Source: Zygnema cylindricum (Eukaryota > Streptophyta > Zygnematophyceae > Zygnematales > Zygnemataceae). From it: 64,000 nucleotides of DNA. The DNA lies in the NCBI GenBank assembly GCA_037447655.1, contig JBBHKE010002877.1, positions 282,152 through 346,151 of the forward strand. The letters are read 5' to 3'. Positions within the stretch are counted from its first letter, which is position 1; each line of letters opens with the position of its first letter. A program made the translations under genes and the position numbers. The notes beneath the pieces were generated by a model. That model was given only the letters and a program-made list of their open reading frames with translations, was not told where the DNA came from and made no database searches. Positions 1 to 11,535 of the stretch are shown here, piece by piece.

Positions 1-256
1 CTTATTATCTTTGTTTGCCCTCCCTTCCTCATTCTCTACCCCCAGAGAGTTATTGTTAGGCAGTGTCACTCCCATGTTCCTCCCTCTCTTCACTCCTTGC
101 TGCTGTTACAATCCCTCTTCGCCACTCATCATCGCATCCTTTTTCCCTCCCCCATCTCTTACTCCTTCCCTCCCGTTTGTTTCTATTATTCTCCGTACTT
201 TTTCTTACAATGTCCCCCATTTTTCTCCCTAACGTTTTTCTATTTTTTCTTGACAG

Positions 257-378
257 GTGCGGCTTTTCGGTTTCCGGGATTTGTTCGTCTTATGTTGGCC
301 CTTCCGACAGAGCTTCTTAACGAAGCTTGGGATCGAATTGAGTCTTTTTGCAACCGACATTCTGTAAGAAAAATGTAG
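257..378 (+). CDS. Tyrosine aminotransferase-like, last exon (partial gene)
   Basis: This is the terminal exon of a gene that begins left of the window. A pyrimidine-rich 3' splice site (tttttcttgacag) ends at 256, and the open frame then runs 40 full codons to TAG at 376-378. The exon enters in phase 1. The peptide contains AFRFPGFVRLMLALP and then LLNEAWDRIESFCNRH. From memory, this matches the C-terminal end of tyrosine aminotransferases (fold-type I PLP enzymes), where an aromatic-Pro-x-Phe-[IV]-Arg stretch is followed by Leu-x-Glu-Ala-x-x-Arg-Ile-x-x-Phe-Cys-x-x-His. The enzyme transaminates tyrosine to 4-hydroxyphenylpyruvate in the cytosol; the catalytic lysine would lie in missing exons. 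Other group-I aminotransferases are possible. Positions 1-256 look like intron (T/C-rich), and no further exon is seen there. Confidence 0.68.
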
Positions 379-379
379 T

Positions 380-1500
380 GATACTTTTTTGGGAACAAGA
401 GAAAAAGAAAGAAATCGCTTATTTTTTTGGCCGACAGTGTGTAAGAAAAAAATGACTGATCAGTATGGTGGAAAAAGGAAAGGGCGGAGAAAAAGATTAA
501 GAAAAGGAAAAGGATCAAGAAAAGAAAAAAGAGAAAAGATAAGGAAATAATAATTGAGTGATTTTTTGGGGAAAAGTAGAGAAGGATGAAGGGAAAAGGT
601 TAAAGAAAGTTCAACAGCAGAGTGAGCCTGGAAAAAAAAAATGGGAAAAAGGGAAAGAGATCAAGAAAGAATGGTTAAGTGACTTTAGGAAATAGAAATG
701 AAAGGAAGAAGATGAAGAAAGAAAATTGAAAGATGAAGAAGGTTGGTTAAATACGTAGAAAGGAAAAGAAGATTGGAGGAGAAAGTGGATCGAAAAGAGT
801 GGAGGAGGGGTGAAGGTGAAAGGAGCAGAAGGGGCGAAGATGAGGAGAAAGAGAAGGAAGAAGGAAGAAGGGAGGGAGGAGAATGGTGACTTGAGAAAAT
901 GGAAATGTGGAAGGTAAGGGAAAAGTGGACAAGAGGAGGGAGAGAGAGATGAAAGAAAAAAAATGAAGGATTTAAAAACAAAACTAACAACGGGTTTTTT
1001 TTTTTTTTCGTTTTTCAAAGGCGTAGGTGGTTGTAGAATATGTGTGTTGGAATAGGGAAATAGAAGGGGTAAAGCTCATTTTTTTTATAAACACAAGATA
1101 ATGGGATTTTCTGTACATCATTTTTGCCGTAGTTCTGACCATCAAATATGTAGTGGATTTTTTTATAAATTTGTTAGTAAGAATAATAAGTGGTGTTGAA
1201 TCATTTTGAGGTAGAGGAGAGGAGAGGGAGACGAGAGGTGAGAGGGCGAGAAGAAGAGAAGAAGGGAGAGAGGGAGAGGGAGAAGGAGAATTTAGGGGAG
1301 TAAGGTAGGAGAATGAGCAGAGGGAAAGGGGTTGAGTTGAAGGGAACAAGAAAAGTATAAGAAAAAAAGGGAGGGAGGAGAATAAGTGGAGGGAAAGAGG
1401 GAAATTGGAAGAGAAGAAAGGAAAAGGAAGAAAAGGGAGGGAGGGAAGGCGGCAGAATAGAGAGGAAAGGGGAGGAGAGAGGTTATACAGTTGGGAGATA
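380..1500. repeat. Purine-rich (GA) low-complexity tract downstream of the aminotransferase exon
   Basis: The + strand is almost entirely A and G for about 1.1 kb, with many GGAAAAG, GAAGGAGG and GAGAGG runs. Open frames here, mostly on the minus strand and rich in Ser/Phe/Leu/Pro, follow from the composition alone. No splice signals or conserved motifs were found. The first part must include the 3' UTR of the upstream exon. Confidence 0.8.
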
Positions 1501-2959
1501 TAGTATTATCAGTAATTTTGTGTATCGGCAAGGTTTTGCCGATAATCAACATGTACCTTTTTTTGGCTTGGAGATAATCGATATATTGGCACGATATATC
1601 GACACCGGTGTCATCACGAGAGAAACCGATAATATCGGTTTCTATCGCGATAACACCGGTACCAATAACTATTGGCGATTATTGTACGATTCGCACCGGA
1701 CAATTGTACGGTTTATCCCGTTCGACGGTTTTTACTCGTACCTATTTTAGTGTATAATTATGCACGGTGTAATGATTGTGTATCCGCAAACCCAAAATAG
1801 AATTATGGATTTTTACAGTGGAAGGACGCCACGTCGTACGGATTGTCAGATTTTGTACTTCTACCTATTTTACCGTATATGCTACGACGGCGGATCCTGT
1901 ATACCCAAATCAGCGTTATGGAGAAATTACAATAAAACATTTTTTTAAAAATGGTATTGATACACAATTTAGCGTAAATGACACTAATTCATTATATATA
2001 CTAATAATTTCTATACGCTAAAAACGATTCACGGTGTATCTTATATGGACAAATGACCCGTTCTAGTATTTTTTATTTTAGAGGGTTTTTTATTACTGCT
2101 TCTATTATTTTCTTATTTTTTTGGTTTTGGTCCTTGGATTATAAAGGCAAATATCCGTTCTCTGTAAAAAAAAATGTATTGAGGGAAGTCAAATTTCCCG
2201 AGATCTGAATCAATCTGAAGAATATTTTACGGAAAAGGTTTTAAGATGGAACTTTCTTTCTCATTTTTTTTTTTTTATTTATTTGGATCTTTTCTTCTAT
2301 TTGTTTACCTCGTGCTTGTCCATACATTTCATTTCCTTGTGTTTGTTTGTGTGTGTTTAGTTTACCTTTGTTTTATAAAGTTTTAAACTGTAATTTTTAA
2401 GGTCTTTCAACGTTTTTTTGATTGTTTTTTTTTAGGTTCTTCAGGGTTTTCAGATTGTGTTGTGGTTTTTCCCATGCAGTTTATCTGCAATTCTTAAGAG
2501 AAATGAAAAATCCGTAAATTGGGAGGTGTTTTGAATCAAAAAGTTTGTTTTATTTGAATACTGTTTTCCTCGTTCAATCTTCTTTTCTTTTCTTAATTTC
2601 TTAAACTGAATTGGATTTGATGATAATTGAATTGTCCTTTTTGAGAAGTTACAGTAATTGATTTACCGAGCCTAAAACTAATATAGTCGATTATGGTGAT
2701 ATTGGCAGTATTTGAAATATTTACTTTGTATTAGTCAAAAGTATTGGTTTTTTGAGTTGTTGAGGGAAAAACAACAGTATGGTTTTGTTTGGCGATGAGT
2801 ATTGTGAATCTCAAGTAGAATTGGAGTCGAGAAAAATACGTTTGTTGTTGTAATACTTTTTTTGTGTCCAAGGCAGAAGTATTCAGGTTTTTCTCATGCA
2901 AGCTATTAAAACATAATAATAGTGTGTGTGTTTTTTAAACTAGGACAGACGGGGGGATA
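1501..2959. other. AT-rich intergenic stretch with small hairpins and a MITE-like end
   Basis: No gene is recognised. At 1500-1700 there are nested short inverted repeats: agaaaccgat/atcggtttct around 1620-1644, gatatat/atatatc, and repeated CACCGGT. At about 2005-2035 the sequence ends in ACGATTCACGGTGTA, which resembles the termini of the TA-flanked MITEs found further right. No partner end was located, so this is at best an old, broken copy. From 2040 to 2950 the DNA is T-rich and featureless. Confidence 0.5.
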
Positions 2960-2985
2960 GGGGGGGGGGGGGGGGGGGGGGGGGG
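2960..2985. repeat. Homopolymer run of 26 G
   Basis: An uninterrupted G run follows a shorter GGGGGG block. It can form G-quadruplex DNA and is a likely place for sequencing length errors. Confidence 0.95.
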
Positions 2986-3299
2986 TAAAGGGAACTAAAG
3001 AGAGTTTGAACAAATCCGTAAATTATTGTCAATAGGATGCGGACTGCAACAACGTAATGATATCTTTTTGAAATGTAAAATTGAGAATGCTTGAATATCC
3101 ACTGTATTACTTTTCCATCACAAACCGTTTATGGGTCCCAAGAGAAATAGAAGGATGTGGTCTTCCATTTCTGATAGGTAGCGCTTTTTCTTATGTGATT
3201 ACAGTGAAAAAATAAAAAAAGCTCGATTAGTGCTATTTTATGTTTGGGGGCAAAAGAAAACTGTCACCGAACAAGTGTCCTTCCGTCAGTAAAGAGTTA

Positions 3300-5450
3300 A
3301 GATGTACTTTTTGCTTTCTAGTTTTTGACAAAGCTTTATTTTAGGAGTCGTTGAAATGGTTCACTTCAACCCTTCAATCTGCAGCGTGGGACCTTTGTGA
3401 AACTTTCATCAGGTTCCCTCGTCTCCAGGTCGAGGGACCGCTAGAAATTGTATATGACCATTTACGCGAACTTTCCCCCAAAAATTTAACCTCGGGATTC
3501 CGAGTAGTTCTTAAAAGGGAGTTTTGAAATTATGGACAAGTACAACTTAATGGACAGCTTCCAACATCAACTCGTCTCGTTGATGTTTTGAAGCCTTGGA
3601 GGGATGTCTATCTTAATGATGTATAGGGACTTTTGCATTAAAGAAATTGTGGCTATATCAATGTGTTTATAATCTCAAGAGGCTTTTCGTGACCACTTTC
3701 CCCACAACGATTCGAGGTCGTGACACAAGGAGGTTGTGAATCCGCTTCTTGATTTATAGAAGCCTTCCGGCGGTGTCCACCCCTTTATAATACCAAAGAA
3801 TTTATTGAAAAGCGCGATGGCAAACCATTTGAGTCCATGGGTATGCGGCAAGACCAGAACAGGAAAACTACACGTGGAGGGAAGCAAGCAAAAAGAAAAA
3901 AGACAAGGAATAGGCGAGATAAAAGAACATTATTATGGAGGGAGTCTTTGTCACGCCCGTTAGCTAGATTAATGTGTCCACAACTTCGAACAACTTCTAA
4001 AACTTTTCCATGCCATCTTTCACCACATTGATTTGGCGTTATTAGAGGAGGCGATTTATGAGGCGGTTGTCCAAATAATAGGACACCCTGTTTGGGCGAT
4101 AATCTAAGTCAGTGGTTCATAGTACAACCATTTTTGGTGAGCTTGGACATGCAACCCTCTAGTTAACCAATTTTACCTTTTTCTCGTGTTTTTGTTCTAA
4201 ACCCAATCCCGTATTCTTGCCAATGGGAGGACGAGTGGGTGACGTTTCAGCTTTGGAATGGACAACCAACTCCAAGGTGACATAGAAAGTGTTTCTAAAG
4301 ATACAAGCATTGGAGAGTGCCTTTACAAGCCGCTTTTCCCCTTATTTTGCCAACAACACATACATTGTTGGCCAGCCAATTCCATTCGTTTCCACTTTCC
4401 ATCAAATACTAACTTTTTGTTGAAGTTTACTATATGAGTCGCACCACATTCTTCCATCCTTTTTCTCTTTCCCTTCCCGCTTTTTCTTTCCAATTTCGCA
4501 TTTGTACTCTTCAAAAAGGCATACGACAATATACCCATTTATTGGAGCCCCTAATTTGTCATCCACTTTGTTGTAAACGCTTTGTTGGATAACCATGCCC
4601 ATTGTGAGGACCTTACAAAACTCCTCGACTCGCAAATGGCGTTCCCGCGACTCTTTGTAACATGTTATCAACCGGCAGGCCATATTATTCTGATCCTACT
4701 GCCTCACAAACAAGTTCGTTTAACATTTTTTTCTAGGGTGGGTCTGTAGGGGCATATCTTAGAGGCTGGTCTTTAGAAGTGTCTATAATCACATCAAGTT
4801 TCTAATGGAGGACACTTCTATTTTGGCTCATGTGGTCTATGAAGTGGCGAGGGAACATTGTCATATCGACATGTATTGTCATTTACTCGTTGGATTTATT
4901 GTTTGAGCTAAGACCAAGTTCCCCCTTGTCTTAGCTAATCATCGAAAGTCATTTACGAGTACATCAACATGTCATCGACAAGTTAGTCGTCTTTGGCTTT
5001 AAACACCTTCCAGTGGTCTTATATTTGGTTTAAAACACAAGGTCGACTTTGCTCCTAGTCGGAGACAAGAGCCAGTGCTTGACTTGTTGCTACACCAATT
5101 GGCTTCTCAGTGATGCTCTTATCTAATCGGTCATGCCTTGGTCTACTACACCCTTTCCTATTAGGAAACCCAACCTACGTTTGTGGTCAACCCATGGATA
5201 AGCAAAGTGTCCACCAACTATATTGCTCACACGTTGGGGAATTCTCGTGCATGAGAGGCAAGCAAGCAAACATGCATCACAACCAGCAAAGTCATGCTCA
5301 CAAACATATACAACAACGGAAATAAATATGAAAAGTCACTAAAATATATTCACCATGAGAAGGAACAAAGATGAAAATGACCCAAGAAAGAAGGGAAAGA
5401 ATACTCCCCTAGAGTGAAGTGAACCCAATAATTCCCCCCCCCCAGCTCCT
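3300..5450 (-). pseudogene. Decayed Ty3-like reverse-transcriptase remnant
   Basis: There is no intact frame, but the minus strand at about 4960-4986 reads LVDDMLMYS, followed a few codons later (after a stop) by TFDD-LRQ. This is how the catalytic YxDDxLxYS...TFDDHLR block of Ty3-type reverse transcriptases reads. The surrounding translation is full of stops, and no LTRs could be paired. The rest of the interval (to about 5800) shows no recognisable gene. The assignment rests on one motif, so confidence is modest. Confidence 0.35.
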
Positions 5451-5801
5451 TAGCCTGTGGAGGAGCTGGTCAACACAGCTGAGGGCATGGAACAGATACG
5501 GAGGTAGCAATGGTCAACCGGGTTGAAAGATAATGGAGAAGAGAGGCACTCCATGTGGAACCCTTGATCACTACCTGTACATGCATAAACACTCTGCAAA
5601 CTCAACATCCCATTAGTATCACTATAAATCACATTTAGAGTGCGTGGAAAGACTTCGGTGTCGACGGTATGGATCCGTTCCATGAAAAACGAGTCGCCAT
5701 TGTCTTCCCGAAGTTCGTTACGAGAAAATGCAGGGATAACGGAAGCCAAATGTGCCATAGTGGGCAACGGCTTGCGAGCAGAGACAAGAGGGAGGAAGAT
5801 T

Positions 5802-6843
5802 TTGCTTAGGCCTAGCGTAGCTCTTACTTAGCCTAATTCTCAGACTTAGAGAATTTAGCTTTTGGACAAGAATTTTCTCTTGGCAGCGGAGCTTTTCTCC
5901 TGCTCTCTCTCTCACCGATTGCCCACGTGTCTTTCTTCTCCTTGCTAGCTAGCTGTAGAGGCTAGATAGGTTAAGAATATTTCACCTTTTGTTTCTGCCC
6001 ACGTTTTTAATCCACACGGCCTAAGGCCACGTCCGGAAGGTTTCCCTCCAAACTTGGTCTTTTGGTGGAAGTGTGGAATTGGAGATCGTGGGGGAGCACA
6101 TCTGTACCTTGCTGTGCCTTCCTCGGGCAGCTTGACGGTTTGGTTGTGTGTTTGTATCTTGTTTGTATTTCGGTTGGCTTGAAAAGAGTATTTTTATGAT
6201 CGGATTTGGATTTTCCCTTGTTTCGGTTGGAATATTTCTTGCTTTGCTGTCGTAACAGGATAACTCTTGTAGGGAATGTGATAAAGACCAGAGAGCCTAG
6301 TGGCTACCTCTCGGCTTAGCAGAAGGAAACTGAACCGTAGTCTTTCTGTTATTCAGCCGGTTACCGCAGATGAGCGCCATGACCTTGATCCTCACATCAG
6401 TTTCCTGGACAATTCTCGAATGTCCTTCTCCGTTAATGGTGTTTCTCCTTCTCTCCCTCTCATGGACACCGGAGCCAAACCCGTGATCCTTGGATCCGGA
6501 TTTGCGCTCAAGCTTGGTCTGACAGCAGACAAGCTCCAAGCCACGGCTACTCGGCTTCTTACTTCAGCCGGTACCACGGAGTCGGTGCTTGGGATTACCA
6601 AGGACCCGCTTGTCTTTCGGTTTCACAACGGAACCGAGAGTGAGTCCGTAGAGGTTTCGGTCCGAGCATTGGTCACCGAATCCAACGACTACGAATGCTT
6701 AGTGGGACAAGATGTTATCTTCCAAATCGGTGGGGGAGTAGATATGTATGATTTAAACACAACCAGAATTAATGTAGCCTCAACCCGTAATATTCTTACA
6801 AATAAACAAAATACATGTCCCGACACAATGCGGCATGACAGCT
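5802..6843 (+). repeat. Recombinant retroelement unit: promoter-like 5' part fused to protease (copy 1)
   Basis: This unit of about 1.04 kb recurs in reverse orientation at 12669-13710. Its first ~525 bp (5802-6327) is pyrimidine-rich and LTR- or 5'UTR-like. Its second part (6328-6843) is the retropepsin region of the element whose gag and protease lie on the minus strand at 6889-9299. In that longer element the protease is preceded by gag, so this unit looks internally deleted or recombined. Just before the junction there is TGGCTACCTCTCGGC, which could be a primer-binding site, but the tRNA is unknown. Confidence 0.6.
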
Positions 6844-6850
6844 GGTTAGG
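6300..6850 (+). pseudogene. Retropepsin (aspartic protease) fragment
   Basis: The frame encodes PSLPLMDTGAKPVILGS, the D-T/S-G-A active-site loop of retroviral-type aspartic proteases, which work as homodimers and process the retroelement polyprotein. Further on, LVGQDVIFQIGG resembles the second conserved hydrophobic-Gly block. In retroelements this domain lies between Gag and reverse transcriptase, but no RT follows. The frame runs into the inverted-repeat junction near 6844, and its later residues are inverted-repeat sequence. There is no convincing ATG. It is one arm of the palindrome 6328-7405 and is a truncated, non-autonomous fragment. Confidence 0.6.
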
Positions 6851-7405
6851 TTGCATGTTTCTTGGTTTGATTAGACACATGCACGACAGCTGTCATGCCG
6901 CATTGTGTCGGGACATGTATTTTGTTTATTTGTAAGAATATTACGGGTTGAGGCTACACTAATTCTGGTTGTGTTAAAATTATGCATATCTACTCCCCCA
7001 CCGATTCGGAAGATAACATCCTGTCCCACTAAGCATTCGTAGTCGTTGGATTCGGTGACCAATGCTCGGACCGAAACCTCTACGGACTCACTCTCGGTTC
7101 CGTTGTGAAACCGAAAGACAAGCGGGTCCTTGGTAATCCCAAGCACAGACTCCGTGGTACCGGCTGAAGTAAGAAGCCGAGTAGCCGTGGCTTGGAGCTT
7201 GTCTGCTGTCAGATCAAGCTGGAGCGCAAATCCGGATCCAAGGATCACGGGTTTGGCTCCGGTGTCCATGAGAGGGAGAGAAGGAGAAACACCATTAACG
7301 GAGAAGGACATTCGAGAATTGTCCAGGAAACTGATGTGAGGATCAAGGTCACGGCGCTCATCTGCGGTAACCGGCTGAATAACAGAAAGACTACGGTTCA
7401 GTTGC
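6328..7405. repeat. Large inverted repeat (two ~516-bp arms, 46-bp spacer)
   Basis: Positions 6328-6843 and 6890-7405 are near-identical reverse complements with scattered substitutions. Each arm carries the protease region. The inner arm ends are the 22-bp sequence beginning CTGTCATGCCGCATTGTGTC in opposite orientations. They flank a short spacer that is also found next to the same end sequence at 12617-12668. It reads as two related elements joined end to end. Confidence 0.85.
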
Positions 7406-7506
7406 AACGCCCTCAAAGCGGCGGCTGCAGCGAACTCGTCAACAAGGGGAGAGGCTTTGGGAACCTTATTAAGAAAGGGAGAGACACTGGGGGGCTCATC
7501 AATCAT
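6871..7506 (-). pseudogene. Retropepsin fragment downstream of gag
   Basis: On the minus strand this open frame carries the same LMDTGAKPVILGS active-site loop as the copy at 6300, but with its native upstream part (FLNKVPKASPLVDEFAAAAA). It lies directly after the gag frame. Between them (7507-7739) the frame changes and stops occur, so gag and protease are not in one frame; this may be decay or an ancestral frameshift. No RT, RNase H or integrase follows, because the element is cut at the palindrome centre. The residues C-terminal of about 6910 are end sequence rather than protein family sequence. Confidence 0.6.
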
Positions 7507-7739
7507 GGCAGAAAGGATGCTTAGTCGTTCCTTGACTCGATGTGATCATGTATGGTACTATCCAGAATAGTGAGAGCTTCAGCTACAATGGAGGAAGCTG
7601 TGTCTGGTAGAGGAGAGAGAGATTCTTTCTCGAAAGAAAGTGGAATACGGGAATTCTGTAATTTACCGTCCCGATTATGATTAGAGGATCCCTTATCAAA
7701 AGTGGCTGCCCGTTGTTGGACAGTGGAATCCCGGAGGAT

Positions 7740-9299
7740 TCAACCAACCAACGATGGCGTGTGGACGACTGTCTTTGCCATCCCCGTGAATTGGGGTTTC
7801 ATCTCGGCCATGAAGGCAGCAAATTGCTCCTTCATCATGGCGGCCATCATGACTTGTAACTCGGCCTTTTCTCTCTCTCTTCGAGAGATCCTAGGCGGAG
7901 TCGCCTCTTTCTCTGTCTCGGTAGGAGGAGTGACCGGCTTGGCAAAACGGGCAGGAATTCCACCGTTCTGAATCTGATTCTGATAGGAATAATTAGGATC
8001 TTTAACATGGCAACGGTGGACATAATGTCCTTTTTGGTTGCAATGGGTGCATGTGGCGGACTTATCCGGGCACATGCGGGCATCATGCCTCGTGTTTCCA
8101 TATCGGAAACACAATCGGTCTCCGGAATTAAATGGCGGATTTCCCATGGCCGGCGTCTTTGGAGGCCTATTGTTTGGCCATGGGCTACTAGGTTGAGAAA
8201 GTGGGGAAGCAACTTCCAAACGATCATGAGCTTCCCACCAACATGATTGCATCTCATATTCTACCGCATATGGAGCGGCTTCATCAAATGTAAATTTCAG
8301 ACCGTAAGTCTGAGTGAGATGACTTTGTATAAAACGTTTCGATTGATCTGGAAACCGTCCAACAAATTTTTGAACAACTTCCGCATCGAATATTAGGTCC
8401 GGTAAAGCTTCTCGCAAAGTCTCCATGCGAGCACGTAAAGCAGGGGCAGTTTCTCCTAGTTTACGCGTGAAATTCATAAATTCTTTTACCTGATCGGGGT
8501 TTTGCATCCGATACTCGGCTTCTAAGAAATCGAACATAACAGATAGTGGACCCCGCAACGGAATTATCATCCCTGGTCATGCTGGGACAGCAGCACGAGC
8601 GGCCACAGCATATTGGCGCGGAATTTCTGGGAGTGCGGGAATAAGGACAACACCTTGAGGATCTAAGACCTCGGGAAAAGCGGCTTGGAATGGAATATCC
8701 GCTTGACCTATGACCTCGGGTGTACCAGCAAAAGGAGGGGAAAATTCTGTCATCGCGAGTATAGCATCATACTTGCGAGAATATAATGTAAGGGCCGAAC
8801 CTCTGAGGTACCGACCAAGAAGAGAAAATGCCACACGAAGATCAAATCGATCTTGATATCGAAATGCCAAATCACGCATTTCGGTATCATAAAGCATACG
8901 GAAATGGGATAAAGACATGGTATCCTTCATCCCTGAAAAGCAAAATTGCATTTTCCCCATGCCCCCCTCTGAAGAGGAAGCCATGTCGTCAAAGGAAGAA
9001 TGCACTAGTGGTTCCAAATTTGGACCGACCGAAAACGGAAATGATGTGAGAGGATGGAAAAAGATTTCCTCTGAAAAGTCTCTTTCGGTTCTATCTAGGG
9101 ATGACCTAGAGGAAACTGAGGATAATGATGAGACTGTGGTCAATACTGACCGAACAGACGGAGATCTAGGGGCCGCAACCGAAACAGGTGCGTCCGTAGA
9201 CTCGGAGAAACTGGAAAGGTCTAACTGCGGTGGACGGAAAACTGTCCCGCCGCGGGTAGATCCGGATTGATAACGTAAGTTATCCCAATCCGTGGGCAT
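7740..9299 (-). pseudogene. Gag of a Ty3-like retroelement, with one in-frame TGA
   Basis: Read from an ATG at 9299 (MPTDWDNLRYQ), the frame gives a Ser-rich N-terminal region, then a helical capsid-like part with MQNPDQVKEFMNFTRKLGE and FVGRFPDQSKRF. It ends with two nucleocapsid-type knuckles: a degenerate CFRYGNTRHDARMC and a canonical CTHCNQKGHYVHRC (CX2CX4HX4C). A single TGA at 8577-8579 interrupts it, and the same frame continues immediately with PGMIIPLRGPLS. Gag assembles virus-like particles and binds element RNA. The Ty3-like assignment comes from Gag layout, since no pol survives. The copy is probably dead: stop codon, frame change before protease, missing pol. Confidence 0.6.
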
Positions 9300-10653
9300 A
9301 AACGAAGAGAAAACCCTCGATTACGACTAGGAAAGAACGGAACGACCTAATCGAGGTGCGTCAAATGGAAGGCCAAACCACACAAGACAAGCTAACACAC
9401 GAAGTCTCTATCAAGACCCGGTGGTCAGATCTAGCAAGAAGCCGGAATACCAAAACCTCTACCCTGCAAACAATGGGGCAAGGCCGAAGGGCCAGATCTA
9501 TAAAAACAAACAGAGAAACTATCCAGGCACCTTTCGGTGCAGATCTACAGCGGCACAGACAGAAAATTGTCTAAACAGTGCCACCAACGACAAGATCTAT
9601 GAAAGGAAATCCAATCCAGATAGTCACAGGGAAACTCAAGGCCACTCACGGCCAGATAGCATGCAAGGAAAACAAGGAAAATGCAAATGCTCAAAAAGAA
9701 AGGTTCGTAATAGAACCAATCCACACCAAACCCCTACACGAGTGTCCAAATTACAAAGAAGCGATCCTGCACCCGCAAGGCATCGTGATACTTACAAACA
9801 CCTTTAATACTCTGGTGAGTACTAAAAGTGAACCGGACTTGGTCGAGGCAAGTCGGATTTTGCAGAGCTCCTTGGAATCGAACATGCTCCGATTCCGAAT
9901 AATCGTGCCCAAGAACCACGACTAAACACCCAGGCAATTAGTATCCTGCTAGGGTATGCGTATCAGCGCTATGCCACGCTATACCCAACTATAAAGCAAT
10001 GATAATTTTAGGTTATAATTCGTGCAATTCTAATATATAGAATATATATTCTTACTTGTTAAGTTTTCTGAATGATTAAATTTGACAAGAGAAAAAAAAA
10101 AATATATCAAATCCCGAACAAAATAAACATCCACTAGTTAACAAATTAAGTTGCACTAAAAGAAAGAAATATGAGGAATATTGAGAAAAAATCAAAATAA
10201 AACACAAAATACGGTAAAATTGGGCAAAAAGGTTTCCCAAACCCTAATTCCACGCTGGAAAAATCAAAAATCTGCGACCAATGAATGGTAAAATGCTGAC
10301 CTAGGGTTAAGAATTTCAAAAAATAAACCCTAAATACGCCCAAACCCTAAATCTGCGGCCCAAACCCTAAATCTGCGGCCAAACCCTAATTTCGCAGATT
10401 AACCCTAAAAATCTGACACAAATTCAGACCTAAATCTGCAGACCAGAAATAGAGTGAAAGCAAGATAGAAGACAAGAATTGAAAGCAAGAAAGAGGAAAA
10501 CAAAAAACCAAAACAAAATGTTTTTTTTTTTTTTATAAAATAAAATTTATAAATTAAATTATTTTTATAATATATTTTCCCAATGCAAAACTGAAAACGA
10601 AAGCAAAAATAGAGAGAAAGTAGAATGAAACTTGTAGTAAAATAAAGCTAGCC
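9300..10653. other. No gene; probable 5' flank of the gag element plus telobox-bearing AT-rich DNA
   Basis: From 9300 to about 9950 is the upstream side of the minus-strand gag element. It has repeated AGATCT motifs, but no LTR pair or primer-binding site was found. From 10230 to 10410 there are six AAACCCTAA-type boxes, three in a roughly 20-bp tandem arrangement (CCAAACCCTAAATCTGCGG). The remainder is A-rich and shows nothing. Confidence 0.5.
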
Positions 10654-10740
10654 GTGTGATAAATACGGGAACGTCCGGGTGTCGACCCGAAAAGTTCAGC
10701 AAGTGTCAACGAAGGTTACTCGACTACAGGTATTCAATTA

Positions 10741-10834
10741 GATGATCGCCGATTGTCACTCGAATGGAAAGGAACTGCTCATCCCGAGGACTGTGAAGAT
10801 ATTTCCGCAACATTTTTCGGGGGGGTATCGTACA
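10741..10834 (+). pseudogene. Transposase exon 1 fragment (truncated copy)
   Basis: It encodes MIADCHSNGKELLIPRTVK and then FPQHFSGGYRT, followed by the donor GTAAGTG, as in the intact element at 37430-37516. Residue changes relative to that copy (N for A, L for P, I for M) suggest relaxed constraint. No downstream transposase exons are present. Confidence 0.7.
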
Positions 10835-11535
10835 AGTAAGTGTTTTATCTATTATCCCTACTTTTATGTAGCATTCCTTAGTTGTTTAATTTGTGTGTCG
10901 CAGTTTCCCATTGTTTGTAATTTAATTTTACATATTCAATAATTTACATGTTGATTATGCCCCCCTCGTATTGCATGTTTGTACATGCTATATTCTTCCC
11001 CCTAACCATCTCATGTATTTATGATGGTTTGTTATACAACGTCGTCCAATTGCGATTTGATGTGTGTAAGAAAGTATGTAAAAGCGACGACATAGTGTCG
11101 TCGCCGGTATGCGAAAATTTAAGTGTACTACATCCGAGATCTGCGAATGTTGGAGAAATCGAAAAGCGACGACAGTGCGTCGTCGCTTTAACGTTGGAAA
11201 TTTCTAATGGAAACGTCGTCCGGTTAATATTGTAATATCTAACGACGAAATGTTGCATACGCGACAACGTTCAATATTGAATCCGCGTGGTTAGTGAAAC
11301 GTGGAATTAAATTAGTTTTATCGTCGTCCCGTTGTTGGAAATTTCAAACACATCGGATAGGGTTTGAAGCAATTTCGTGCATGGCCATTCGTAATGAAAG
11401 TATCCCCCGCACGAAATACTTTATTTTTACGTAATAATAGTAGGGTTTTACGTTTGTACTGTTTACTGCCACCCTCCACACTTCGTAGCCGCGTCTTCTT
11501 CACCTATTTTTGACACGCTAATTTTAAGTTTAGCT

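Noticed and set aside
611-1349. Long minus-strand open frames in the purine-rich tract
   Set aside because: The lack of stops follows from CT-only composition; the peptides are Ser/Phe/Leu/Pro low complexity with no motif.
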